Notes: generated by a model not told the origin, from the letters alone. Counted from the first letter of the stretch, positions 1 through 7,824 are shown. The stretch: 42,806 nt of DNA from an uncultured Oscillospiraceae bacterium (GCA_947623875.1 CANQII010000005.1:1-42806); one strand, 5' to 3'. Numbers and translations are program-made.

Positions 1-64
1 TCGGTTTTATTGTTGTAAAACCAACCGTCCAAACTTTACCAAATAATCGTTGTTAAGGTGTTGC

Positions 65-1846
65 CTACGGCACGCCGTTGGCGAAGAGCTCCACCTCCGG
101 CAGGTTGGAGTATACCGTTACCTTCGTAACAGCTTCCACCCGGTCCACGTAGCGCTTGCCGCAGATGTGGACGAAGGGATCGTCCGAGAGCCACGCCTTG
201 TACGCATAGAAGGCGTCCTTCTTGTACTTCCGGTCTATTGTAACGAGGCCTTTGTGGTTCTGGCCGTTCTCCCCGCCCTCCATCCGCTGGTCTGCGGCGA
301 AGTCGAACATGTTCCAGACGTGGGTGGCCCAGAGATAGGGGCGAGCGAAGAGCTGTTTGATATACTCCTCGTGGAAGTGGGCCTGGTACTCCTCGGAATA
401 GTCCCAGACCTTGGGGTCCGAGTTGTGCCAGTTCAGCGCCTCTGCCCCGTACTCCGAGCAGCCCACCGGGATGTCCGGGTGCCGGGCGTGGAAGTCGTCC
501 AGAGCCGGGCCCACCTGGTCTGTGGTGCCCACATACCAGCCGAAGTAGTGGTTCCAGGACACCACGTCCGGAATCTGGAGGTATTTCGCATCGGGATTGC
601 AGGCCTGGAGCAAGGCCATGGTGGTGCGGCGGGTGGGGTCCAACTGATGGGCCAGATCGTTGAGGAGACGGTGGTTCTCCATCATGTCCTCGTCATCCTC
701 CGGGGTGAACATGGTGATCTCGTTGGAGAGACCCCAAACCACAATGGAGGGGTGGTTGTAGCTCTGGGTGATAAGCTCCCGCATCATGGAGAGGGTGTTG
801 GCCCGGCCGCCTGGCATGTGCCGGGAGATGTACGGGATCTCCGCCCAGACGATCATGCCCTTCTCATCGGCGAGGTCGTAGAAGTACTGAGACTGCTGAT
901 AGTGGGCGAGACGGATGGTGTTGGCCCCCACCTCGCAGATCAGCTCCATATCCTCCCGGTGGTGCTCCGGAAGCAAGGCATTGCCGATGCCCCAGCGATC
1001 CTGGTGCCGGCAGACGCCGTGGAGGGGATAGGACTCGCCGTTGAGGAAGAAGCCCTTTTCCGGGTGGATCTCGAAGGTGCGGCAGCCGAACCGGGTGGAG
1101 ATGCGGTCCAGAACCGTGCCGTCTCCGTCCAGCAGCTCGGCCGTGGCGGTATAAAGGTACGGATCCTTCCGGCCGTGCCAGCGGTGAACCTTGGGAATGG
1201 TGAGGACGGCGGTGCCGGCGCAGATCGTCTCTGCCACGGGGCAGCCGCAGAGGTCTGTGAGGGCGATGCGTACCTGCTGTCCCGGCTGAAGGGGTGTGGT
1301 CCAGGTTTCCACCTTCACTTCGGCGTCTTCCCCTTGGATCGTTGGCGTGACGTGGATGCCGGGGCCGTCGTATGTGAGGAGGTCGAAATGGGACGCCGGC
1401 ACGCAGATCAGGTTCACATCCCGGTAGAGACCGCCGTAGAAGGTGAAGTCTGCGTTCTGGGGATACACTGTCTCGCTGATCCCGTTGTCTACTGTGATCA
1501 CCAGGAGATTCTCCTCCGTCATGGCCTCGGAGACGTCCACCCGCCAGGTGGAGTATCCGCCGTCGTGGTGGGCGAGATGGGTGCCGTTCCAGTACACATC
1601 TGCAGAGGCATTGGCGCCGTTCAGCTCCAGAAAGTACCGGGGACTGTCTGGGAGATCCCGTTTGGAGATGTGCTTGGCGTAGGTGCCGACGCCGCGGTAG
1701 TAGTCGTTATTGCCGTCCTGGCCGTCTATGCCGTTCCAGGTGTGGGGAAGGTTTACGAAGTTCCACCGGGGATTCACTTCGGTGGGAATGGTGTCTGCCT
1801 CCTTGGTGAAGGCCCATTTGGCGTTCAGGCTGACGATGGCTCGCAA
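65..1846 (-). CDS. Glycoside hydrolase family 2 enzyme (beta-galactosidase/glucuronidase-like), short C-terminus
   Basis: A 593-residue GH2-type glycosidase. The order is an N-terminal sugar-binding jelly roll (about 1-160, with FYGGLYRDV at 137-144), an immunoglobulin-like domain, and a TIM barrel from about residue 260. The acid/base pair is N375-E376 in WGLSNEI and the likely nucleophile is E465 in SEYGAEA. The substrate cannot be told from sequence; beta-galactoside or beta-glucuronide is typical. The start is TTG at 1846, chosen because GGAGG lies 8 nt upstream and the motif-containing reading begins there. It follows azlD by 36 bp on the same strand. No signal peptide is seen, so it is probably cytoplasmic. 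The protein stops right after VELFANGVP, where many clostridial relatives continue with another beta domain; the DNA beyond is AT-rich. The barrel is intact, so activity is possible. Confidence 0.88.
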   Translation of the reverse strand: MRAIVSLNAKWAFTKEADTIPTEVNPRWNFVNLPHTWNGIDGQDGNNDYYRGVGTYAKHISKRDLPDSPRYFLELNGANASADVYWNGTHLAHHDGGYSTWRVDVSEAMTEENLLVITVDNGISETVYPQNADFTFYGGLYRDVNLICVPASHFDLLTYDGPGIHVTPTIQGEDAEVKVETWTTPLQPGQQVRIALTDLCGCPVAETICAGTAVLTIPKVHRWHGRKDPYLYTATAELLDGDGTVLDRISTRFGCRTFEIHPEKGFFLNGESYPLHGVCRHQDRWGIGNALLPEHHREDMELICEVGANTIRLAHYQQSQYFYDLADEKGMIVWAEIPYISRHMPGGRANTLSMMRELITQSYNHPSIVVWGLSNEITMFTPEDDEDMMENHRLLNDLAHQLDPTRRTTMALLQACNPDAKYLQIPDVVSWNHYFGWYVGTTDQVGPALDDFHARHPDIPVGCSEYGAEALNWHNSDPKVWDYSEEYQAHFHEEYIKQLFARPYLWATHVWNMFDFAADQRMEGGENGQNHKGLVTIDRKYKKDAFYAYKAWLSDDPFVHICGKRYVDRVEAVTKVTVYSNLPEVELFANGVP

Positions 1847-1882
1847 GGGAATAGCCTCCTTCTATGGGGTGGGAAGCTGATA

Positions 1883-2197
1883 TCAGAGGATGAGCAGTTC
1901 TGTGAGGAAGACGGTGAGGCAGCAGAGCACGGCCACCGGGAAGAGGCCGGACCCTAGCCAGGAGGCGATGATGCCCACGATCAGGGCAGCGGCCCCGGAG
2001 ATGGGGCTGCGGGTGGCGGTGATCATGGCGGGGACCGTCATGAGAGCGAGAGTGACGTAGGGCACGTAGTACAGGAAAGAGCGGAGAAAGCGGCTCTTGA
2101 TCTGTTTGCGCAGCAGGGTGATGGGCGTCACCCGAATGGCGAAGGAGACCAGCGCCATCACGATGAGGTAGATATAGATGTTGTGGGTCTGATTCAA
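1883..2197 (-). CDS. azlD: AzlD-family branched-chain amino acid exporter subunit
   Basis: A 104-residue membrane protein with three or four hydrophobic helices and the AzlD-type segment IRVTPITLL near the N-terminus, the usual length for the family. AzlD works with the larger AzlC in exporting branched-chain amino acids. The start is taken as TTG at 2197, which overlaps the azlC stop (TTGA) and has GGAGG 10 nt upstream; the longer ORF in the track is not supported. The overlap indicates translational coupling with azlC. Confidence 0.85.
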   Translation of the reverse strand: MNQTHNIYIYLIVMALVSFAIRVTPITLLRKQIKSRFLRSFLYYVPYVTLALMTVPAMITATRSPISGAAALIVGIIASWLGSGLFPVAVLCCLTVFLTELLIL

Positions 2198-2949
2198 GAG
2201 GTGGTCGCCTCCGTTTCTCCCTCTGCGTTCTCTTGGATGGGGAAGAGGATTGCGCCGGCAGCGGCGATAAGGACGGTGAGAAGGATGGTCTGGGTGCCCT
2301 TGGGGATGGCATTGAGAATCGGCAGGGCAGAGCAGATGGCGCTGGCGGCAAAGGAGACCAGTACCAGAAGGGCCACCGCCCGGTCTCCCCGGGCGGCGGG
2401 GATGATGATGGCGAGAAACATCCCGTAGATGGCCACGCTGAAGGCGGAGGCCAGTGCCGGCGGCAGGGAGTTGCCTGCGATGACGCCCAGGGCGGTGCCG
2501 ATGGCCCAACAGGGGGCGGCCACCGAGATGGCGCCATAGGAGTAGAAAGGATCCAGGTTGCCAGGCCTTGCGATGGCGATGGCAAAGAGCTCGTCCGTGA
2601 TGTAGAAGCCCACCAACAGACGGTGTCGCAGCGGCAGGTCCGGCGCCATTCGCTGACTCAGAGCGCAGCTCATGAGGAGGTAGCGGGCGTTGGCGATGAG
2701 GGTCATGAGGGCGAGCTCCAGATAGGTGGCATTGGCTGCAATGAGGGTGAGCACAGCGTACTCACCGGCAGAGGCATTGCCTAAGGCGCTGAGCAGAAAA
2801 CCCTGCAGCGGTGAGAGACCCACATCTTTGGCTGCGATGCCCAGAGAAAAGGACACGGCAAAGTATCCGAGCCCGATGGGGATGCCCGCCTGGATGCCGG
2901 AGCGAAAGACGGCCCGCCGGCTGCTGGGGAGGGTATTGTTGGGAGGCAT
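2194..2949 (-). CDS. azlC: AzlC-family branched-chain amino acid exporter
   Basis: A 251-residue polytopic membrane protein with AzlC hallmarks: an N-terminal GIPIGLGYFAVSFSLG helix, the NARYLLMS motif near residue 87, and the YITDELFA segment. AzlC is the main membrane subunit of a branched-chain amino acid (or azaleucine) efflux system partnered by AzlD, which overlaps its 3' end. I chose the ATG at 2949 rather than 2958 because AAAGGA sits about 8 nt before it, whereas it abuts the first ATG. First gene of a minus-strand cluster azlC-azlD-GH2. Confidence 0.9.
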   Translation of the reverse strand: MPPNNTLPSSRRAVFRSGIQAGIPIGLGYFAVSFSLGIAAKDVGLSPLQGFLLSALGNASAGEYAVLTLIAANATYLELALMTLIANARYLLMSCALSQRMAPDLPLRHRLLVGFYITDELFAIAIARPGNLDPFYSYGAISVAAPCWAIGTALGVIAGNSLPPALASAFSVAIYGMFLAIIIPAARGDRAVALLVLVSFAASAICSALPILNAIPKGTQTILLTVLIAAAGAILFPIQENAEGETEATTS

Positions 2950-3225
2950 GGTACACATCCTTTGTTTGATATGAGAGATGGCTAAAGTATAGCGAAGTCT
3001 GGGGGAAAAGGAAAGAGGAAATTTTGCAGGTGAAGGGCTGCAAGAGACTGGGTGCTGGCCTCTGGGCAGCTCTTTTTTTGTGGCTTTACAGGGAAGCTGT
3101 GCGGCGGAATTTGTTTGACAGATGTATGCAAAGTAGCGGAATTTGTATTACAAATGCTATCTATTGTATTACACTAAATGAGTTAAAACATGCAGATGTG
3201 AGATGTATCGGCGAGGAAAAATGTA
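2950..3225. other. Divergent intergenic region, no gene
   Basis: No convincing gene is seen between azlC (minus) and the small plus-strand genes. The first 50 bases contain a minus-strand TATACT (plus AGTATA at 2986-2991) that could be the azlC -10 element but lacks a clear -35. The remainder is AT-rich compared with its surroundings. Confidence 0.5.
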
Positions 3226-3254
3226 TTGACTGTTGCGCTGCGATAAGCTATAAT
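3226..3254 (+). promoter_or_regulatory. Sigma-A promoter for the small Rpn-S-like genes
   Basis: TTGACT (3226-3231), a 17-nt spacer and a perfect TATAAT (3249-3254). The predicted leader of about 120-140 nt contains a possible 7-bp stem, CGCCTAT (3269-3275) with ATAGGCG (3301-3307). Confidence 0.85.
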
Positions 3255-3401
3255 ACGGGGTGAAAACTCGCCTATGTTGTTTGAAATGATTGCAGCATGG
3301 ATAGGCGTGGAAGAGGAAACATGCCGGGATGAGGCACTGCTATCAGCGGCACGCATTCAGTAATATGAGGTGACAGCGCAGTGAGACGAAAAGAGGAAGC
3401 C

Positions 3402-3752
3402 ATGTGTGGATCCATTCAATTGATCATTGAGGATGAGGTAAAGAAGGAATTGGAGCGGCGCAGAAAGGAACGGCAAAAGGCGGCAAAGAAGGCAGCGCAG
3501 CAGGCTGTGGCTGCGGCAAAGAAGGCAGAGCGGCAGGCTGCAGCTGCGGCAAAGAAGCGGGTTGCAGCTGCAGTAAAGAAGGCGTATGAAGATCGCATGG
3601 TTTCCTGCCTTCTGAAAGTGATGAAGAATTATCCCTGCAGTCTGAAAGGCGCCATGGATCTATTGGGAGTCCCAAAGAACATGCGGCCCAAGTACGGGAA
3701 ATTGGTGAAGAAGGCACGCGCTGTGCAAACGGACGAGACAGCAGCATCGTGA
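3402..3752 (+). CDS. Small protein with Lys/Ala-rich coiled coil and Rpn C-terminal-like tail
   Basis: A 116-residue protein. It starts MCGSIQLIIED, like the MCDSMRALIEK start of the next gene, and ends in AMDLLGVPKNMRPKYGKLV...ARAVQTDETAAS, which lines up with AMDFYEIPEEERPKYAALI...ARAAQTSAATAAS at the end of the Rpn nuclease gene at 4701. Between these is an insertion of about 45 residues built of AAAKKAERQ-like repeats, very basic and predicted helical. The ATG at 3402 is chosen by homology; GTG at 3381 with GAGGTGA upstream is an alternative. It lies 14 bp before the next gene, probably in one transcript from the promoter at 3226. By family it may be a stand-alone Rpn-S-like inhibitor or DNA-binding accessory; this is inference. 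Confidence 0.7.
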   Translation: MCGSIQLIIEDEVKKELERRRKERQKAAKKAAQQAVAAAKKAERQAAAAAKKRVAAAVKKAYEDRMVSCLLKVMKNYPCSLKGAMDLLGVPKNMRPKYGKLVKKARAVQTDETAAS

Positions 3753-3766
3753 AAGGACGTGTACTC

Positions 3767-3982
3767 ATGTGTGACTCAATGCGGGCACTGATCGAAAAGA
3801 AGAACCGTGAGCATGATGAAAAGAACAATGTCAGCTATATCATCCGGCTGGTAGATGAGATAGGCTTGACGGAGTCTCGGGCCATGGACATCTTCAAAAT
3901 CCCGGAGGAAGAGCGGCCCAGGTATGCAGCGCTGGTAGCAGCAGCACGCGCCGCGCAGACAGACGAGATGACAGCACCGTGA
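3767..3982 (+). CDS. Stand-alone Rpn C-terminal-domain protein (RpnS-like)
   Basis: A 71-residue protein, MCDSMRALIEKKNREHD... to ...QTDEMTAP, nearly identical to the last 68 residues of the Rpn nuclease encoded at 4701-5717 apart from a three-residue difference in length after NREHD and scattered substitutions. The start ATG has AAAGGA 9 nt upstream, and the DNA around it (GACGTGTACTCATGTGTGAC) is identical to that around the internal ATG of the nuclease gene. It therefore encodes as a separate gene what the nuclease gene can make by internal initiation. In studied Rpn systems the short C-terminal product restrains the nuclease; a stand-alone antitoxin role here is inferred. Confidence 0.75.
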   Translation: MCDSMRALIEKKNREHDEKNNVSYIIRLVDEIGLTESRAMDIFKIPEEERPRYAALVAAARAAQTDEMTAP

Positions 3983-4629
3983 GAAGATGAAAAAGAACGC
4001 CCAGGCTCAACTATCCACAAACAACACTAAACGAAATGAAAATTGAGTTTTTAGTGCAAGCATGGATACATGGTTGAAACTCAGATGGAAGCCCGTGACA
4101 TTACTGAAAGTGGCACGGGGTGATTAAGTAGATAGGAGAGTCTTGCAAATACGAATATAAGATATGTCGTTGAAACGATGACAACATTTGAATGGGCAGC
4201 CAGAGGTCTGAGACTGCGGCTGGCAGGCTTCTTCAACCGCAGCTGGGCGTAGACAGCCATCTGAAATCTGCTAACACCTTACTGAAGACATAATGAAAAG
4301 ATGGGAACTAAACAATACAAATGGACTCTATTGATCAAAAAACGAGGTGCTTGATGTAAAAGCAAAAGAAAATTAGACTAACTTTGCGAGAAAAGAACGA
4401 TATGTTGTTTTACTTGATTAAAATAGGAAATGAGCGCACATGTGCTGCACACTGAAAAAGTTTTTCTTTGGAGACGGAGGAGCCCAGACGAAGAAGAGTC
4501 CCGTTTATGGGACTATTGTCTGAAAAGGTTTGCAAAACGAAACGTTCTATCCCAAAACGGCAGAGATAAAGCAACAAAAAGTAGGAATTTACGTTTCCAA
4601 TATCCTTGGAAAAACTTTTATGAAGCTGC
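3983..4629. other. AT-rich intergenic region with an orphan operator-like palindrome
   Basis: About 650 bases with no supported gene; the ORFs listed here are shadows or lack ribosome-binding sites. At 4498-4513 lies GTCCCGTTTATGGGAC, one base away from the perfect 16-bp palindrome found upstream of four DUF5688 units at 38.6-41.6 kb. Unlike those, no extended -10 follows at 8 nt. Confidence 0.5.
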
Positions 4630-4658
4630 TTGACAGCCACCCCGCTCTGTTGTATAAT
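4630..4658 (+). promoter_or_regulatory. Consensus sigma-A promoter of the Rpn nuclease gene
   Basis: Perfect TTGACA (4630-4635), 17-nt spacer, perfect TATAAT (4653-4658). Start of transcription is expected near 4665, giving a leader of about 36 nt with GAGGGTGA before the ATG at 4701. Confidence 0.9.
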
Positions 4659-4700
4659 ACCGCCGGAAGCCAAAAGAGAGCAGAGAAGAGGGTGAGTACC

Positions 4701-5717
4701 ATGGGTATGATTGACGACCTGGCGAAGAACTACTTTGACGATGACGCTGTGGTCGCAGACACATTCAACTACTTTCTTCGGAAGATGGGATGCACCACCT
4801 TGATTGATCCGAAACAGCTTTCCAAAATAAGCACAGAGCTGGAAGTCAGCATTCGAGTGAATCGCACTGTGAGAACGATGAACCGAATTAGGGATATCGC
4901 TCGGGAGTGGACAAGGCCCGATGGCACGAAACAGATACTGGTTCTTGGCTTGGAACTGCAGTCGTTCATTCACTACGCACTGCCTCTGAAAATCTTGACC
5001 TACGATGTGTTCACCCATATCGCGCAAGCCGAGATAATCGCAGCTCCTTTGAAGGATCCTGTCAAGATTGAGAAAGGAAGCGATGGCAAACCGAAGCTGC
5101 AATTCACGGAGGACGAATTCCTCTCTAAGTTCCCGAAAGGTGCAAAGCTGGATGACGTCCTGACACTCACAGTGTACCTCGGGGAGAAGCCTTGGGACGC
5201 ACCGCTGACGTATTTCGAATCGCTCAACATGAGCGAGGACGCGAAGAAGTACAAAAGCGATATCAGGTTCTACCTCATCGACCCCAGGGAAATCGATGAG
5301 GCCGATTTCGAGGGCTTCGAGACCGAGATCGGTGATGTGTACCGCTTTCTCAAATATCGGGACGAACAATTCGTTGATTCCCTGGATGACTTCCTGCAAA
5401 CCCACATAGGGATGACTCTCAGTGAGAAAGGCGCTAAGCTACTTCTCGCTTGCGGAGTTGAAGCGAACATAACGAAACCGACTTACACAGTGAAAGGGGG
5501 ACGTGTACTCATGTGTGACTCAATGCGGGCACTGATCGAAAAGAAGAACCGTGAGCATGATGTCAACCATATCATCCGGTCAGTGGATGTGCTGGGCTGG
5601 ACGGAGTCTCAGGCCATGGACTTCTACGAGATTCCGGAGGAAGAGCGGCCCAAGTATGCAGCGCTGATAGCAGCGGCACGCGCTGCGCAGACGAGCGCCG
5701 CAACGGCTGCTTCCTGA
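4701..5717 (+). CDS. rpn: Rpn family recombination-promoting nuclease / PD-(D/E)XK nuclease (putative transposase type)
   Basis: A 338-residue protein of the Rpn (PDDEXK_2) family. The N-terminal nuclease domain shows DAVVADTFNYFL (15-26), the RDIAREW strand with D65, and the ExQ motif E85-L-Q87 in LGLELQSFIHYALP. A central part has LTLTVYLGEKPWDAPLT (154-170) and the family segment IRFYLIDPREIDEADF. A C-terminal module from M271 carries MDFYEIPEEERPKYAAL. The ATG at 4701 is chosen for its GAGGGTGA Shine-Dalgarno and its place behind a consensus promoter. Rpn proteins are DNA endonucleases linked to recombination and, in studied cases, phage defence. It stands alone, followed by a strong hairpin terminator. 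Confidence 0.88.
   Translation: MGMIDDLAKNYFDDDAVVADTFNYFLRKMGCTTLIDPKQLSKISTELEVSIRVNRTVRTMNRIRDIAREWTRPDGTKQILVLGLELQSFIHYALPLKILTYDVFTHIAQAEIIAAPLKDPVKIEKGSDGKPKLQFTEDEFLSKFPKGAKLDDVLTLTVYLGEKPWDAPLTYFESLNMSEDAKKYKSDIRFYLIDPREIDEADFEGFETEIGDVYRFLKYRDEQFVDSLDDFLQTHIGMTLSEKGAKLLLACGVEANITKPTYTVKGGRVLMCDSMRALIEKKNREHDVNHIIRSVDVLGWTESQAMDFYEIPEEERPKYAALIAAARAAQTSAATAAS
5511..5717 (+). CDS. Internal in-frame start producing a C-terminal Rpn short form (RpnS-like)
   Basis: Within the Rpn gene, an ATG at codon 271 is preceded by a strong Shine-Dalgarno (AAAGGGGG, 5494-5500, about 10 nt upstream). Translation here gives a 68-residue protein starting MCDSMRALIEKK. The same start context occurs at 3767 as a separate gene, which supports real use. 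Internal initiation giving a short C-terminal inhibitor is described for Rpn genes in enteric bacteria; extension to this gene is inference. Confidence 0.65.
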   Translation: MCDSMRALIEKKNREHDVNHIIRSVDVLGWTESQAMDFYEIPEEERPKYAALIAAARAAQTSAATAAS

Positions 5718-5760
5718 CCGGCCACGATCTTCGGTTCCTGCACAATACCCATACTATCGC

Positions 5761-5800
5761 TGTGCGGGGAGGAGAAATCCTCCCCGCACATGTCATGTCT
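5761..5800 (+). terminator. Hairpin terminator after the Rpn gene
   Basis: TGTGCGGGGAGGA (5761-5773) pairs perfectly with TCCTCCCCGCACA (5778-5790) around a GAAA loop. Only a weak T-rich stretch follows. Confidence 0.7.
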
Positions 5801-5894
5801 TGGACAGAATGGGAGATCATTGTACCGGATACGGGAAAACCACCAAACGCCAGGTGGCCTTGTGAAGAAATTCGGCAAAATCACAAATTTGTTG

Positions 5895-5924
5895 TTGACA
5901 GCACCCGGCTTCATCCCATATAAT
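5895..5924 (+). promoter_or_regulatory. Sigma-A promoter of the glycine cleavage operon
   Basis: Perfect TTGACA (5895-5900), 18-nt spacer, perfect TATAAT (5919-5924), about 75 bases before the first glycine aptamer. Confidence 0.9.
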
Positions 5925-5995
5925 ATTCTCTGGCAAACCTCCCTCCCAGGCAAAAGGAGAGGGGGAGAGGCACAGGGAATTGAATATGGTTCGGG

Positions 5996-6155
5996 TGATG
6001 AAACCGAGAGAGACCGTGCAGAACGGCGCCGAAGGGGAATGCAGAAACTCTCAGGTACAAGGATCGGTTTCGGACGAAACTCCGGAAAGCATTGCGCACC
6101 GACGAGGCAATCTGTCCCCAGGGACGGAGAATCTTTCAGGTTTTGGTACGGAGGC
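5996..6155 (+). ncRNA. Tandem glycine riboswitch (two aptamers)
   Basis: Two glycine aptamers in series. Aptamer 1 has GAGAGA, GCGCCGAAGGGGAA and AAACTCTCAGGTACAAGGA, closed by GAAACCG (6000-6006) with CGGTTTC (6065-6071). Aptamer 2 has GCACCGACGAGGCAA and AATCTTTCAGGTTTTGGTACGG, closed by CTCCG (6080-6084) with CGGAG (6149-6153). The 3' side of this last helix overlaps the 5' arm of the terminator at 6150, so glycine binding should block termination and switch on the glycine cleavage operon. The arrangement matches the known ON-type glycine riboswitch class. Confidence 0.93.
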
Positions 6156-6205
6156 ACAGATCCTGCTTATTTTATAGGCGGGAACCTGTGTCTCCATGTT
6201 TTTTT
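6150..6205 (+). terminator. Riboswitch-controlled intrinsic terminator
   Basis: GGAGGCACAG (6150-6159) pairs with CTGTGTCTCC (6186-6195, one G-U) and is followed by seven T (6199-6205). Its 5' arm is shared with the closing helix of glycine aptamer 2. Confidence 0.88.
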
Positions 6206-6285
6206 GCTGTGCTGTCTTCTGAGAACGCAGCAGCTGGCAAGCGCAGAAACAGAGCACTGAAAACTTGAAAGGAAGTGTTTGTACC

Positions 6286-7374
6286 ATGGAACGGAAGACC
6301 CCGCTGTACGACATCCATGTGGAGGAGGGCGGCAAGATTGTCCCCTTCGCCGGCTACCTGCTGCCGGTGCAGTACGGCACCGGCGTGATCAAGGAGCACA
6401 TGGCCGTGAGACAGGCCTGCGGCCTCTTTGATGTCTCTCACATGGGAGAGATCCTCTTCACCGGTCCCACGGCTCTGGCCACCCTGAATCACCTCATCAC
6501 CAACGATTATTCCACCATGCCGCTGTACAAAGTCCGCTATGGCGTGATGTGCAACGAGAACGGCGGTACCATAGACGATCTCGTGGTATACAAGTTCGGG
6601 GAGGAGTGCTACCTGGTGGTGGTGAACGCCTCCAACCGGGAGAAGGACTACGCCCATATGTGCGCCAATCTGCTGCCCGGCACCACCGCAGAGGACATCT
6701 CTGCCGGCGTGGCGCAGCTGGCCCTTCAGGGACCCAAGGCACCGGCCATTCTGCAGAAGCTGCTGCCGGAGGACCAGATCCCCAAGGGGTACTACACCGC
6801 TATCCCCAACGTGGAGATCGGTGGGATGCGCTGCATGATCTCCCGCACCGGATACACCGGAGAGCTGGGGTATGAGATCTACACCGCGGCGGAGAACGGG
6901 GTGGCGCTCTGGAAGCTGCTGCGGGAGGCCGGAGTGGAGTACGGACTCATTCCCGCAGGCCTGGGGGCCCGGGACACCCTGCGCCTGGAGGCCGCCATGC
7001 CCCTATATGGCCACGAGATGGATGAGACCATTACCCCGCTGGAGGCCGGACTGGACTTCGGCGTGAAGCTGGGCAAGGCGGAGTTCATCGGCCGGGACTC
7101 CCTCATCGCCGCCGGCAAGCCCCAACGGGTGCGGGTAGGACTGGAAGTGGTGGGCCGGGGCATCGTCCGGGAGCACCAGGACCTGTATCTAGGCGAGGAG
7201 AAGATCGGCCACAGCACCTCCGGTACCCACTGCCCCTATCTGGGCAAAGCCGTGGCCATGGGCCTTATCGATGCCGCCCACGCTGCAGTAGGTACCGAGC
7301 TGGAGGCAGACGTCCGGGGCCGCCGGGTGGCTGTGAAGGTTGTCCCGCTGCCCTTCTACACCAGGGCAAAGTAA
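6286..7374 (+). CDS. gcvT: Aminomethyltransferase, glycine cleavage system T protein
   Basis: A 362-residue T protein. It takes the aminomethyl group from lipoyl-H protein and, with tetrahydrofolate, makes methylene-THF and ammonia. Family motifs seen are TPLYDIHVEEGGKIVPFAGY at the N-terminus, VSHMGEI, the ISRTGYTGELGYEIY folate-site segment, and GLGARDTLRLEAAMPLYGHEM. Full family length. The ATG at 6286 is preceded by AAAGGAAG about 10 nt away; an in-frame TTG at 6265 is less likely. First gene of the operon below the glycine riboswitch. Confidence 0.97.
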   Translation: MERKTPLYDIHVEEGGKIVPFAGYLLPVQYGTGVIKEHMAVRQACGLFDVSHMGEILFTGPTALATLNHLITNDYSTMPLYKVRYGVMCNENGGTIDDLVVYKFGEECYLVVVNASNREKDYAHMCANLLPGTTAEDISAGVAQLALQGPKAPAILQKLLPEDQIPKGYYTAIPNVEIGGMRCMISRTGYTGELGYEIYTAAENGVALWKLLREAGVEYGLIPAGLGARDTLRLEAAMPLYGHEMDETITPLEAGLDFGVKLGKAEFIGRDSLIAAGKPQRVRVGLEVVGRGIVREHQDLYLGEEKIGHSTSGTHCPYLGKAVAMGLIDAAHAAVGTELEADVRGRRVAVKVVPLPFYTRAK

Positions 7375-7439
7375 ATCATACAGGCTCTTTCTTTTGCCGG
7401 GGCACGGCAGAAGCATCATTATTATAGGAGGAAACTATC

Positions 7440-7823
7440 ATGTATGTCACACCCGTTGATCTGAAGTATACCAAGTCCCACGAGTGGGTGAGCGAGGAGA
7501 ACGGCCTCACCGTCATCGGCCTCACTGACTATGCCCAGAGCGCTCTGGGCGACATCGTGTTCATCAACCTGCCCGAGGTGGGCGATGAGGTCACAGCAGG
7601 AGAGCCCTTCTCAGACACCGAGTCTGTCAAGGCCGTGTCCGATGTCTTCAGCCCGGTCACCGGCACGGTGGCAGAGGTGAACGAGGACCTGCTGGACAAC
7701 CCCGCCCTGGTGAATGAGTCCCCCTATGAGGCCTGGCTCATCAAGGTGGAGAACGTCACCGAAACCGAGGATCTCCTGAACGCGGAGGAGTACGAAGCCG
7801 TGGTGGCCGCCGAGGAGGGCTGA
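7440..7823 (+). CDS. gcvH: Glycine cleavage system H protein
   Basis: A 127-residue lipoyl carrier protein that shuttles the aminomethyl intermediate between P, T and L proteins. The lipoylation site is K64 in ESVKAVSD, in the expected place of the hammerhead fold; KYTKSHEWV near the N-terminus is also diagnostic. It is preceded by TAGGAGGAAA and ends one base before gcvPA. Lipoate is likely attached by the LplA encoded downstream. Confidence 0.97.
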   Translation: MYVTPVDLKYTKSHEWVSEENGLTVIGLTDYAQSALGDIVFINLPEVGDEVTAGEPFSDTESVKAVSDVFSPVTGTVAEVNEDLLDNPALVNESPYEAWLIKVENVTETEDLLNAEEYEAVVAAEEG

Positions 7824-7824
7824 T

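Noticed and set aside
50-1957. Plus-strand 635-aa ORF
   Set aside because: It is the antisense shadow of the GH2 gene; composition is odd (VVAL, GEV runs) and no family motif or ribosome-binding site is seen.
3024-3263. 79-aa plus-strand ORF before the Rpn-S-like genes
   Set aside because: No ribosome-binding site, and it runs through the TTGACT/TATAAT promoter.
4410-5405. Minus-strand 331-aa ORF opposite the Rpn gene
   Set aside because: Covers the consensus Rpn promoter and the N-terminal nuclease coding region; no ribosome-binding site or recognised motif.
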